Origin: Reticulitermes speratus
Lineage: Eukaryota; Arthropoda; Insecta; Blattodea; Rhinotermitidae
NCBI GenBank assembly: GCA_021186555.1
Contig: JAJKFL010000206.1
Span: forward strand, 1-64,000
DNA length: 64,000 bases
Reading direction: 5' to 3'
This document shows, one piece after another, positions 42,294 to 54,662 of the stretch. Each line of letters starts with the position of its first letter. Positions within the stretch are counted from its first letter, which is position 1. The notes below the pieces were generated by a model. It made no database searches and was not told the origin of the DNA. It was given only the letters and a program-made list of their open reading frames with translations. The translations under genes were made by a program, and so were the position numbers.

Positions 42294-45200
42294 TCAGCAT
42301 TCATTTTTGAGCCTCATTAGATTATTTTCACGTGGCCAGTATTTGAATACATTTCCATGGACACACCGCTCAATCAGCAGTATGAAAACTCCTATTACAT
42401 ATCCAGCCGCAAGCACAACCAAAATTGGCGCTACTGTCACCATGCTGACATCTACAGTAGATGGTTGTTCTTCCGGTTCTTCTAAGAGTTCATACTGCTG
42501 GTCTATTCTATCCTCAATTCCTGTCTCACGAAGCTGTGATAACCTGTGGAGGAAATTGAACTATATTAAATTTTTGAATATGTCGCCATATTTAAAATTT
42601 ACCACAAAATATAAGGCTTTGCTGTATAAAATGAAACGAAGAAACTATTTTCAATAATTGATTTCGGAGACAGTGTGACTATAAAGTATCGGAAGGCATT
42701 GTCATTTTGTGTGGGTACGGAAAATACCTAGAAACCTCTATTGCATCTAGTTATCAGGCGGAGGTTGTGACCCGGAATTTCCAGAACACAAACAATAAAC
42801 TTTGTCTCTACATTTCATAGTTTGACATAATCACAGTTGTGACAATGTTATTAATTGTCGATGTTTAGGCCTAAATGTTTTATAATAATATTGTATAGTG
42901 ATTTAAACTAGTCAAGTAGTTTTGCTAGTGAACCTCATTCGTTGAAAATTTGATAACTCTGAGTCCTTTTTCATCGATTGATAATTAATTATTTAGGTAC
43001 ATATATTGAACTTAGAACGTTCTGCACAAGAAACTTTAGGAGCTGACTACACATCTTATTTCCTTAACCAAGGAATTACGTCCTAAGAATAGATATACAT
43101 GTCTTTCATTCTTGGAGGTTTTGCTGGGTACTCGCAATTAACTATCATTTATAGATCGATAAAAAGTATTTTATAATCTCACCTCCAGTTGATGAGCCCT
43201 CTGTAAGGGTTGTTATTGGAGATTATATAGGCCAATGGTACTGTGTAGAAAGTTTCAGGAAGCGGCATAACCTGACAAGACAGCTCCTGTGAATCGTATT
43301 TGTCGAGAGTGCCGATATAAGCATATTTGTGATCATCACAGACCCTTCTGAAACCGTCCAGATCCAAGAGAGGCATGTCGCTCTTGAAGGGCGCTATCAG
43401 CTTTTTATACACAGCGCTCTTAGTTCCTTCAGTGGCCAGCTGAAAAAAAGAAAGACATTTTTATCGTTAACTGCATGATATTCTTGACGTATATGAACTG
43501 CCGTTTGGCTAAAGGGAAACTCTTCAGAGTGTTTACCAACAAGGCTGGGATGAAGACTAACTTTGTCGAGGCTATGGTCATTGTTAGTGGAATAATCGCT
43601 GTTCATTTTCAGAATTACAAATAACACATACATCCAGAAGGGGTGCACAAATCACTGGCGGGTCTATTTTTACAGTAGTACCTAATATTTGTGGGTCTTC
43701 AGTGTGGAACATGTTCCATGTTAATCTTCCGGAGCCCAGAATTTTGAGGTGCCTTCTAGATTTTAGTAAAGTTTGCTGATACCTGATATGTATTATGTGA
43801 AACAGACGTCAAGGTTTTTGGATATTTGGAAGGTTAAGAAAAGAATTTCTCTATAATGAGCATAAAAATTATATTCATGAACACTGTGCATTGCAATTAC
43901 AAATAGATACAGTTGTGAACAAATTACTTTCTAGCTGAGCTCCCTATCACTGTATGTGGCTGCAGTTGGTATGGCGTGGCCGCTGATAGAATTATCTCGG
44001 AACAGCCAAGTATGTGATTACATCTTTCAGAAATGTTTGATGTTACAAGAGTACATTATCTTCAGTCAACTGTGACGTAACAGCCGAATCAATACCGTTT
44101 GTTATTGCATGCTTATTCTCTTAACCGTTTGCCCCTTCACCTCCAAGCCAGCTGCTAACAAGTAATCTGGTCACAACTAATTTGTTCATCATACAGCAAA
44201 CAGATGGAAGGTGAAGGTATTCTCCACGACACCCAGCTTGTAGGAACCGTCGTGCAGAAGTCCCTGAAGGTCTCTGAAGGGCAGATCTCGTGGCTGCACA
44301 GCCAGGCTGGAGATCAGAAACGCCGAAAATGCAGCCATTAACACCAGTGACGTCACACGTGATGTGAAGATTACGATTCGGCCAGATATGTTGCTGACTT
44401 CATCCGGCTGACCTGCGACACATGAGGAGTTCAATTTGTTTAACAGTTTTAAAGACACTGTTCTGAGAAAACTAAGTACATGGTCATGTCTCGGAAGCTG
44501 AATGCAGGACAAAATCACAACATAAAGTTAGATATTAAATCCTTTGAAAGGGTGGAACAGATCAAATATTTGGGAACAACACTAACAAATCGAAATTCCA
44601 TTCAGGAAGAAATAAAGAGCAGATTGAAGTCGGGAATGCTTGTTATTATTCGGTGCAGGATCTTCTGTCTTCCAGTTTGCTATCCAAAGATACAAACATT
44701 AAGATATACAGAACTATAATTTTACCTGTTGTTTTGTATGGGTGTGAGACTTGGTCTCTCACACTGAGGGAGGAACATAGACTGAGGGTTTTCGAGAATA
44801 GGCTGCTGAGGAGGATATTTGGGCCTAAGAGGGACGAGGTAATAGGGGAGTAGAGAAGACTACATAACGAGGAACTTAATGATCTGTACTGATCACCAAA
44901 TATTATTCGGGTGATCAAATCAAGAAGAATGAGGTGGGCGGGACATATAGCACACATGGGTGAGGGGAGAGGTGCATAAAGGATTTTGGTGGGGAGATCT
45001 GAGGAAAGGAGACCACTTGGAAGAATCAGGCGTAGGTGGGAGGATAATATTAAAATGGATCTTCAACAAGTGGGATAGGTGGCATGGACTGGATTGATAT
45101 GGCTCAGGATATGGACAGGTTGCGGGCTGTTGTGAATGCTGTAATGAACCTTCGGGTTCCATAAAATGCGGGGAATATCCTGACTAGTTGACGACCTGCT

Positions 45201-48200
45201 AGCTTCTCAACAAGGACTCTGCTCCATGGAGTTACTTAGTTCTTGATTTTAACATTGTCTAATTTCGATTGGGCATTTGCGTGTTACAGCCGATTAAAGG
45301 TTCTCTGCGCTGATAAACCCTGTATCGCCACAATACAAATGAGGTAACGAACTGAGTAACTGCAAGTATGCATTTTGTTCATAAAGAATTAGAAACAAAG
45401 CACTGGTTTTACCTTCTGTTAGGAATTTTGCTTAATTATGATATAGCTTATTTTAATATGTAATTTTATGTGCGTATACACCATGATTGTGACTAACATA
45501 TGTAAACAGATATATCTGCATCGTGTTGTATTTCAGCAATATTATTCACATATTTATTTGTTTAGGATACAGATTTATTTGTCTTGCTATCGAAAAGCAT
45601 TCAATATGTCGTGACCGAATGAGGAAAATTTAACATAAAATAAAATGGAAAATGTACTTTGGGTTTGCGTAAGCAGCAAGGTTTACAAAAATTACTTTGA
45701 CTATTTTGTGGGCGTAATGCGTGTTATTACATTGAAAGTACGTGAAAATTTGTTTCACGATGTACAAGTTCGGACATGAGGGAGAATATTAAAGGGACAC
45801 AAGTACTGTGAAATATTCATTAGTAATTTCTTTTCGAAAAAGACAACGTGATGAGAGACTTTATGCTTTCTACATTTGGAAGACAGGAAAATATTATTTT
45901 CTTCCTAAATCTAAATTTATGAACCTCTTAAAATGCTAAAGCGCACATAGGTAAAGGATACTGAAATGGTTCTTCAGAATAGTGTGGGCACATGTACGAG
46001 TATTGTAGATTTTATATGCTGAATATACAGAGTAGCGTCTGTATATTCTTAACTGCAAATGAATTTCCTCAAAAGCGGCTTCATATTAACTGAACAGCAT
46101 AAATATTTTGGGAAAAATCCTACTTCTTGAAATTAGGTGTACATTGAGTGCATGTGATATATAAATTTAAAAATTGAAGAACTCTATTTAAAATATTAGC
46201 CTTTTATATGATAGCTATATTATATTGAAAGGTTGCTGAAAGATTTATATTAACGAACATATAACTCAGTGCGAGTTTTCGTGTTCTTTGGGCTGTGTTT
46301 GCGAAGTCTCATTCTGCTTTGCATAATGCTGTTGCTAGGGGCAAATACCTACAAAGGTGTCAAAGTTAGTTACTGCATTTACAGTCATGTCAACAAAATT
46401 TATTTGAATGTTTGTCATTGAACATAAAAACACTACAATCCTACTAAACTTCGGAAACTACTGGCAAAATTACACATCGTACTAGCCCATAATACTGGAG
46501 ACTACGCAAATTAATCTTTGAGCGAATTGAAGGAATATACTTAAGGAATTAAAGAGACAAAATTTATGAGGGATCAGATTTTGTCAGTAATCCCTTTCCA
46601 AAAATGGAAAAGAAGAAAGATAAGGAAAACTGAAAGAATAGATTTAAGCGTATGGGAGAAAAAATTGAAATTATATTATAGGACTAAAACAGAAGAAATA
46701 TACAGAAAATAGAAAGGCGACAAACTGTATTTAACGGTCTGACCTTGCTGACAGAAACACGCATGAATGTAGAATAACACGGCTGGCACAGACAGGCCCT
46801 GGTTCCTGTCATGGCCGCAGTTGGTGAGTGCCAGACAGACACTGAGGGCACAGACAGCAATGGCCACGGCCAGCCACAAGCCGTAGCTGAAAGGCGCTAC
46901 GTAGCGATCCCATGCCATGTCGGAGCTACTGGGTACACGTATATACATCTTCAGGCTGGAAGGCAAATTTGATGTTACCATTCAAAATGTGTGACGTCAC
47001 TAACTTCTCTTATGCTTACTTTTATTGGCAAGTTATCAAACGAAATTATTGAGTGCATAATGAGATGAAAATTTTTTTTTATTTATTTAAGGGAACGCAG
47101 TGTACTGGTTGAGTGTTTTGTTATTTCTGTATTATGATATGTTGTACTTCTGTCGGTGGTGAAAACGTTTTGTAGAAACGCGCGCCCTCCTTGTGCAGGC
47201 TCTTTATACATTTCAACAGCATGACCTTCACTGTGTTATTAGCGTCCTGTGATTCCACATCATACCATGAAAAACGTCAGGTTTGGTTCTCATGTCTGTG
47301 AAAACCGCAAATATCAAAATTCACCTCTGCTGTCATGGAACAGTGATGGAAATGTTTAGTAGAAACCGTGGGATATTGTTAGAATTAGAGACTCATTTCA
47401 ACTGGAACATTTTTGGCCAAAGGAATCTTGGAGGATTTCAAACTCCGTTATTCTTCTCAAATTAAGAAAGAAGTCTTAGAGAGGAATATAGGACATTCGG
47501 AGAATATCAACTCCTTACGCTGAACAGAGTAAGTTCATATCTAATGTGAACTAATAATTAACCAGTTTCTCTTACCTTTCATATTCTAGTGCAACTGTGA
47601 AGGACACAACTTCAGACCTCTCCTTCGTCATTACGAAGTCTTCGATGCCAATGTCTGCCGCCCCACTGCTTACCAGCGCCATCATCCCGTTCCACGACCC
47701 GTTACCAGATTTATAGCCAGCAGAATCCGCCTCATGGAACACAGTTCTGACGACAAGTGAGAGGAATTAATACAGGGCATACACAAACGAATGGCGCGGT
47801 TTCAAAATTGAATAAAAAATATATGTCTCACATTACACGGGCACAACATACACCGTCAGCGGCGGAAACTGTCCATGTTTCCCATGCACTACCAGCAGTT
47901 CGCTTCTCATGCTTATTGCGTGGCCGCGGGGCCAGTTTCAAAGATGGCGTTGCAGCAGGAGAAGACTTTCTGTGTGCTCCGTTTTGAGGTGTCCAGATCT
48001 GTGATTACAGTGCAGCGTGAGTTTCGTGCACGGTTTAAGAAAGACGCACCACACAAGAATAACATAAGCAGGTGGTACCGACAGTTTGTAGAAACTGGAT
48101 GCTTGTGTAAAGGCAAGAGTCCTGGTCGACCTCGTGTGTCTGATGAAAACATTGAAAGAATGCGTGAGGCGTTTCAGCGAAGTCCCCGCAAGTCGGTGGC

Positions 48201-51200
48201 TAAAGGAAGCAGGGAATTGGGCATGCCAAAAATGACGGTGTGGAAGGTGTTGCGTAAGCGGCTATGTTTTAAACCGTACAAGATGCGATTGGTGCAGGCC
48301 CTTAAACCAGCAGACAAAGTGAAAAGGTGTGACTTTTGCGAGGAGATGCAGTTGAAAATGGAGGAAGATGGGTTCGTAGAAAGACTGATCTTCTCCGATG
48401 AAGCCACAGTCCACATCAGTGGCAAGGTGAACAGACACAGTGTCCGTATCTGGGGAACCGAGCAACCACATGCACAGATAGAGCACCAGCGTGACTCTCC
48501 AAAAGTCAACGTTTTCTGTGCGGTGTCCCGCGAGAAAGTGCACGGCCCATTTTTCTTCGCTGAAGCAACTGTGACTGGCGACTCATTTTTGGACATGTTG
48601 GAAAGCTGGTTGTTACCCCAACTGAATACCAATTATGACGATTACATTCTACAACTGGACGGAGCTCCCCCCCATTTTCACAGGAATGTACGTGTGCTTC
48701 TCAATCGTGTTCTTCCACAGCGCTGGATCGGACGTGCTGCTGCAAATGGAGACAAGAACCTTCTCCCTTGGCCACCCCGTTCGCCAGATCTTACACCGTG
48801 CGATTTCTTTCTTTGGGGGTTCGTTAAAGACAGCGTTTATGTACCACCATTGCCCACGTCCATCCATGAAATTCGTGATCGGATAACGCATGCACTGCAG
48901 GCCATTACAGCGGACATGCTACACCGGGTCTGGGATGAGTTTGATTACCGTGTGGATGTGTGTCGTGTGACCCAGGGTGCACACATTGAAGGATTGTAAT
49001 TACCAAATGAGAAACTTGGACAGTTGCCGCCGCTGACGGTGTATGTTGTGCCCGTGTAAGGTGAGCAATAAATTTTTTATTCACTTTTGAAACCGCAACA
49101 TTCTTTTGCGTTTGCCATGTATTGCTGTTAGTTATCTACAAATTATACTACGCAACATTTACATTTCTTTTTATATTGGTTCTTTGGCTTAGTGTATTTT
49201 ATTTTCCGTGGCTTTTTAATTCTGCAGGTAGGTCAAAGTAAATTATAAAGTTTTTTATTACGGTGGATTGCAAAGTGTTGTACACCGAGGAGGTATTTCT
49301 GACGATTTCTGTTTTTGTAGGCAAATAAATTGCAGGATTGTGGAAAAGTTCCTTATGCGTTTTATACAGCAAATACTACCAACACAATTTCAAAACAAAG
49401 CGTACTAATTACATTTTCCTCACGCTGTGTGACTTCTCTTGAATTTAACAAGTGTGAGGTCGCTTGGTTTTCGTCACACTATCCTCTCTTCCTCATTTAA
49501 TTATATCCATATTTTCTGTCAGAAATAATTATGTATTAGAATGCAATATAGTTACTTACGTTACATTTATTGAGTCCGCCAGTGTAGCCCATATTTCGTG
49601 AGAATATTTCTCTTCAGGAAACGATGCGGCCTGAAAATAACGTCATTAATATCCACATTACTCTGCATTAACCTTTAAGATGTAAGTGGTATTTATATGT
49701 ACCACACACTTTATCATTCAATAATACCATAGCTGTTTAATACGTATCGAGATTCCAGTGGTGGAATTTTATGAATGTGGTAATGAGCCTCAGTTTCATT
49801 TACTGTCGTTTAATTTCTTTATTTGGCGAGGAAATGTTAGGTGTTAATATGCGGTTGTATTTCATAGACTTCGTTACTTATTTGTGTCAATATTACAGAA
49901 TGAAATCCTTGTAAAAATATTTTTCTCTCATGTGTTGCTAACGGCTGCTTAATTTAAAGTTTTAGGAAAAAATGCGTATGCATTTACCCTTCCCTTCCAT
50001 GTATGCTACACTTATACTCCAATGTCCTTATGTGGCTTCATGACCAATAACAGTATAACAGTTTAACAGTATAATACTAAAAATATGCAGTACCAATGTT
50101 CAATAAACACCCTGCATCTTAATCACTTAAACCACTCGGTTAAGCGTGTTTAGAGATAAAGTCGTCGTTTTTATGTACATTTTGTAAAAACAACTCGGGT
50201 ATTATGTGGAAGAATATAGGGTCGTTGAATGTTGAATAAAGTGCTCCATTTAGTAAGCACGTTACAAAAGACGTGAAGAATCTTTATGAGTTTGTGCAGA
50301 ATAAAAAATAGAATGCCGACAATTAGGTAAATTATTCGAGATCTTTGCTGTTTCAGCTACCATAGGTAAAACACCACTACTGTTAGCTGATCATGAGTGG
50401 CCAATATCACAACTAACGAAACATTATATAACATATAGCAAAAAGTAATCTTCAGACAAAAACATTTTTTCTTATTCTGAGAAATATTTTTTGCAAGGAT
50501 GGCGGGCAGATAGGATAAGCAACTCGAGGGATACAACTGAAACACGCGTCAAATTTTCTGTTTTATGCGACGAATGGAAGCACATGTATGAAGAGATGTA
50601 GGTATTGTGTGTCTTCTGAAGTTACAAGCAATGACTTTCAAATGAATAACTTGAAATATTTAGAGTTTGTGGAGCTTTTAATGCAGAATCAGTAATCAAT
50701 ATGTCAATAAAGCTAGAAATAAACTCTTCCGGAATTTCCAGCCCCCTCTATCAAATATTTTCAATTTCCATTTTTCTGCCCATTTTATAATGTACAACAT
50801 GCAGCGTTATATCCAAACCCCCACAAAAGCTATCTGGATTGGTCTTGTTCACAGTGTCGAATTATAATTTATCATATAAAACAGGTTTCTGCATACATTT
50901 ACGCGAGTGGCCCGAATGAGATGTCCCTGTACGTTGTTCCTCCTCCTGTAGAGGCCCTGTGAGGGCCAGGTGAGGCCGCCACCAGCAGTCCAGTTACCAA
51001 AACGGTATGTCTGCAGAGGATGTGTGGGGCTAACACGGTACACTTCGGTCAGCACGACGACGTGGTCACGTTGTGGCTGAGCCACCAGGAACTGGCAGTC
51101 AAAAGGAATGTTGATGTCTGTGAAGAACTGCTCCAGGGACGTGTTGGTGTCCAGGAACAGCAGCCAGATGACTCTAGATGAATAAGGATCTAGAAATGCC

Positions 51201-54100
51201 TGTAAGTTAGAATGTTGTGTTTTCTTTTATTGCAAGAAAATGTTGTTTCTATTAAATTACGCGTATATGTTGTGAATATATATGGTCTGTGAACTGTTTA
51301 TGTTAAAAGATAAATTAATGTTTGAAATAACATCCATAGGAAATTATGCAACATTTTCTTTTCCTCTTGTATATAAGCTTTTCTGACATTACGGATTTTG
51401 ATTTTGAATATCTGAAACTGTTTTCAGAAAGTGAAATATTCTGTGAACTGAGAGTATTTTTCGTTAAATACCTCTGACAGAATTCACAGTAAAATTGCTT
51501 GTTAAATTAAGTATATCTACGTAAAACAGAATATTAATCTGTTAATAAAATATAGAACAATTTGAAATTCCTGGCTTGTGTCACTTATGGGGAAGAGGAA
51601 GTTGGAAATATTGCTTTGTTCGAAATCTTGAATGAAATGGAACGCGTGCTAAACATAGGCTTAATGGGCTGATAATATTAAGATGGATTTCAAATAAATC
51701 TCTTGGGAAGTTGTGGACTGGATTGACCCGTCCCAGGATAGACAGAAATGGCGGGCTTTTTGAACACGGTAATAAATTTCGGTTTCCATAAAATGCGAGG
51801 AAATATTATTTTCAAGAAGAGCATTGCTGTAATTAGGTAGTTAGTTAGTTAGTTAGTTAGATAATAGTAGGGAAGTGGGAAAAGTCACAGCTTAATGGAG
51901 TATGGGTAAGTAATTACTAAACTTTATTTGCAATGGCCTCTGAACCGAAGAAGCTTATGAGATGAAATAATAATAATAATAATAATTCTTGGCTCAACAG
52001 CCCTGTATGGGCCTGGACCTCCTCTTGCCCCCTCTTGTCGAGGTTACTAAGTCATGCGTATTCATGGCAGTTGGTGACCGGCCAGCTAGCCGCGCTTAGT
52101 GTTCTATCGATCCTGATGTGCACGCCAGAGCCATCTGGCAGGCAGTCAGGAGACTTGGATGAGAAATGGAGGCAATTTGGCTTACGCAACATTTTTATTC
52201 CTGCCCGTAAGGTTCTTTTACATGCCGTAAATCTACGACATGGGACCGACGGCTTTACTTCCTCTCCGAAGGAAGTGGTGCTCCGGATTTTTATCATCCT
52301 TAAAAATCCATCGACCTCGGTCGGGATCGAACCCGCGAACCTTGGGTCCAGTGGCGAGTACGCTAACCACTAGTCCACCGAGGTCGACTATGAGATGAAA
52401 TAACTTACCAATATACTGTGACCACTAGATTTGTAATATAAAGCTGCAGTTACCTAGTGATGTCACAGATCTTAGTTCAGGGATGTGAGAATTCATTACA
52501 AAAAATATTTTAAAAATGTAGCCTCTTTTCTTTACAAGCAGCGTTCAATTTTTGCATTTCGAGATGATCTCAAAAAATGATTTATGTATAAATTATTTTG
52601 AAAAATATACCTCCTATTACAAGACACTTATACATTTTAGCTGACAACAAGTATGTCAGTACATTCTAACCTGATTTATATGTCTTCTTATTTCTTCATT
52701 CCCACTCAGTATGACGTATATTGACCGCTGAGCGACGCAGCTCTCTCTGGTGCCACTTCCGAATGTCTTTTCGATAATAGGAACATATTCATATAATAAA
52801 TACTTGCGAAGTTTCTGCATCAATATTGTAGCTTCAAAACCTGAAATGCATTAATTACATATTATATTACATAAGCGATATTCCAGATTTAAAAGCACAT
52901 TAGACCCAGGATAGGCCTATCTTTCTTTCAGAATTGATTTTTTTTTTCAGTTGGCTAACCAGAAATAGAAAATTTACAATACACAAACATTTTGCACGTT
53001 GTTTTGTGTGGGTGTGAAACTTGGTGCATCTAATTGACTGAGGAACATAGGCAGAGGGGCTTCAGAATAGGGTGATGAGGAAATAGGACTAAGAAGTACG
53101 AGGTAGCAGGAGACTGGAGGAGATGGCATATCGAGTAACGTCATGACCCACACTCCTCAACAAATATTATTTGAAGTATCAAACGAAGAATGATGAGATG
53201 GGCGGCCCATGTGGATGTACGGGGTAGAGGAGAAGTGCATATAGGTTTTGGTGTGGAAGCCAGAGGGAAAGCGACCACTTGGAATTCTTATGAGTAGATG
53301 GGAAGATAATTTTAAAATGGATCTTTGAGCTATACAATGTGTGAGTTTGTAGGGACTCGATCCATCTGGCTTTGGTTACGACAAATGGCCTTTCCTTCAG
53401 TACGTGTTAATGAATCTGTGGGTTCCATAGATTCCGGGGAATTTCTTGACCAGTTGAGGAACTATTAGCTTTTCATAAAGGATTCTTCTCTATGGAGTCA
53501 CTTAGTTAAATTTCTCTTTGGTTATTTAATTAGTTATTTCATAAGTGAATATAAAGTAGGTACGTATTAAAACACTGATGCGATGTCTGATGTGTTTTTC
53601 GCAGTTCTGTTATAATATTAACATACGGTATGAATCATGTGATTAAATAAATGAAGTAGGATATAGATACAGCAGTGCACTAAATAGTAAAGTGTAATGT
53701 ACTTAAATGTACACATGTAATATATTTCAGTTTATTCGATTGTAACTTAACATATTATCTTACATCTAATTGGTTTATATTACGAGTATATTGTATATTT
53801 AAACACTTTTCCTGAAAAGTATAAATAACTAATTGAAAAGTTATAATTTTTATGCATCATTATGCAGAATTCTCCATAATTTTGTAAGTTAATTTCTGTT
53901 CACTTTCGGAAGTAACAACAAAATTCATTCTCACCTTGCTGTTGTGCCTCTGAGTTTATGATAAAAATGCAACTGCGTGACAACTGCTGATAAATGTCAG
54001 CTATAAATTCTGCTTGTTTTAACACTTTCTCTAAACCGGCACTCACAGCGCCACTAGACAATAGTAACACAACAATAATATATGTCTGCATTTGGAACAT
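42294..54100 (-). CDS. Divergent ionotropic receptor, 603 residues, nine exons
   Basis: Exons (minus): 53935-54100, 52671-52840, 50903-51199, 49560-49630, 47576-47746, 46744-46955, 44195-44412, 43183-43439, 42294-42543. All eight introns are GT-AG and the 1812 coding bases stay in frame to TGA. Residues 1-21 ([21 protein letters not shown]) are a signal peptide. An amino-terminal domain follows, then ligand-binding half S1 (about 205-310; [15 protein letters not shown] keeps the arginine position of glutamate receptors). M1 is at about 316-337, a pore loop at about 345-362 and M2 at about 375-400. S2 runs about 405-550 with [12 protein letters not shown]3 is at about 555-579 ([19 protein letters not shown]), with a short cytoplasmic tail FKYWPRENN. 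Such receptors are ligand-gated cation channels of chemosensory dendrites. The usual S2 threonine and acidic ligand residues are not evident, as in divergent IRs, so glutamate binding is unlikely. The ligand is unknown. Paralogues lie on both sides in the same orientation. Confidence 0.9.
44470..45250 (+). pseudogene. LINE carboxyl-terminal fragment in IR intron 6
   Basis: This is the best copy of the recurrent LINE. The plus-strand protein with breaks reads [30 protein letters not shown], then after a frameshift [47 protein letters not shown] and [16 protein letters not shown], ending in a degraded GMDWIDMAQ and MNLRVP* region. The tail ends CTCCATGGAGTTACTTAGT. This is the region downstream of the reverse-transcriptase palm. 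The clade is not assigned; it is distinct from the RTE-like element at 36086. It lies antisense within intron 6 of the receptor. Confidence 0.85.
45251..46743. other. IR intron 6, remainder
   Basis: This is AT-rich intronic sequence with no recognisable gene or repeat family. Confidence 0.6.
47781..49120 (+). mobile_element. Complete mariner-like (IS630/Tc1) element in IR intron 4
   Basis: Inverted repeats of 80 bp at 47796-47875 and 49017-49096 match at 74 positions by my count (both contain ACACGGGCACAACATACACC). Weaker similarity extends outward (CACAAACGAATGG… against CAAACGCAAAAGAATG), towards TA dinucleotides at 47780-47781 and 49120-49121. The transposase frame between them is uninterrupted. 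Its position in intron 4 leaves the receptor exons untouched. Confidence 0.9.
47944..48999 (+). CDS. Mariner-superfamily transposase, 351 residues, intact
   Basis: I choose the ATG at 47944 ([14 protein letters not shown]) because it begins the conserved helix-turn-helix region; an upstream ATG at 47875 lies in the left inverted repeat. The amino half has the paired helix-turn-helix DNA-binding domain ([26 protein letters not shown]). The catalytic triad is D in [11 protein letters not shown] in [10 protein letters not shown] and the final D in [13 protein letters not shown]. The spacing between the last two is 47 residues, longer than the 34 of classic mariners and close to the DD41D group; an insertion near [13 protein letters not shown] accounts for the excess. 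The frame ends 17 bases before the right inverted repeat. It has no stops or shifts, so this may be a recent, possibly mobile copy. Confidence 0.93.
   Translation: MALQQEKTFCVLRFEVSRSVITVQREFRARFKKDAPHKNNISRWYRQFVETGCLCKGKSPGRPRVSDENIERMREAFQRSPRKSVAKGSRELGMPKMTVWKVLRKRLCFKPYKMRLVQALKPADKVKRCDFCEEMQLKMEEDGFVERLIFSDEATVHISGKVNRHSVRIWGTEQPHAQIEHQRDSPKVNVFCAVSREKVHGPFFFAEATVTGDSFLDMLESWLLPQLNTNYDDYILQLDGAPPHFHRNVRVLLNRVLPQRWIGRAAANGDKNLLPWPPRSPDLTPCDFFLWGFVKDSVYVPPLPTSIHEIRDRITHALQAITADMLHRVWDEFDYRVDVCRVTQGAHIEGL
49121..49559. other. IR intron 4, remainder
   Basis: AT-rich intronic sequence. No feature is seen before the exon 4 donor at 49559. Confidence 0.6.
49631..50902. other. IR intron 3
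   Basis: AT-rich intronic sequence without recognised repeats or genes. Confidence 0.6.
51560..51840 (+). pseudogene. LINE tail fragment in IR intron 2
   Basis: AAGATGGATTTCAAATAAAT and TGGACTGGATTGACCCGTCC correspond to KMDFK and WTGLTR, frame-shifted forms of KMDLQ and GMDWIDLAQ. The tail TTTCGGTTTCCATAAAATGC matches the ORF end. A short TTAG repeat follows at 51838-51862. Confidence 0.65.
51971..52388 (-). mobile_element. SINE family 3, full-length with target duplication
   Basis: On the minus strand the head CCTCGGTGGACTAGTGGTTA is an A box and GCGGGTTCGATCCCGACCG a B box of a tRNA-like sequence. A ~330-bp body follows and it ends in an (ATT)n tail at the low-coordinate side. The 15-bp sequence TATGAGATGAAATAA flanks it at 51956-51970 and 52389-52403. 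It sits in IR intron 2, in the same transcriptional orientation as the receptor. Confidence 0.93.
52985..53500 (+). pseudogene. LINE carboxyl-terminal fragment in IR intron 1
   Basis: TGTGTGGGTGTGAAACTTGG (CVGVKLG, shifted form of YGCETWS), then EEHRQR-like, [10 protein letters not shown]-like and KMDL-like codons. It ends with ATGAATCTGTGGGTTCCATAG (MNLWVP*) and the usual tail. Multiple stops and shifts are present. Confidence 0.8.
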
Positions 54101-54504
54101 AAGAGGCTCGGACTTTGCGTGTCACTTGGGACAGGTTCTTCTCCTACAACATCAAAACCTTCGGCGTTTCTTTACAGTTGAATACAAAATTTTGTGAGGA
54201 AAGTAACCTGAACGCTTGCAGCAGTTATACGCAATGCAGATATACACAAATTACGTCGCTCCAAACCCATCATTACAGTTGACCTTGTGATAGGACTCTA
54301 TAAAGCCGTGCTTGTTGTCCTCATTAGAACATGATACATTGATTTTGTGTTGATAATATCATTACTTTCTATTTTCGACTGCTTTTTATTGCTTTACAAC
54401 GTAACTTGTCACGGCAATGAACATGTTGCTGTTGGAAAGTCTCTACTAAAGTTTTATGGCAGGCAGCGCGTAATTATTTATTTAATAAATAATCAGCTTA
54501 AATT
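54101..54504. promoter_or_regulatory. 5' flank of the intact IR gene
   Basis: This ~400 bp lies immediately upstream of the receptor ATG on the minus strand and is conserved in the copy at 25696-26104, more weakly at 40159-40550. I see no clear TATA box. It is the likely promoter region by position only. Confidence 0.4.
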
Positions 54505-54526
54505 TGACGGCCCGGATACCTTAGAC

Positions 54527-54620
54527 CAGGGGTACTCAAACCATGTCCCGCGGGCCAGTTGTGGCCAGCCGAACCCTTAATTGTGGCCTGCGAACAGGAA
54601 GAAGCTTCCAAAAATATTTA

Positions 54621-54662
<42 letters not shown>

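Noticed and set aside
48174-48891. Antisense open frames within the mariner-like transposase
   Set aside because: They overlap a well-supported transposase with catalytic motifs and show no domains of their own.
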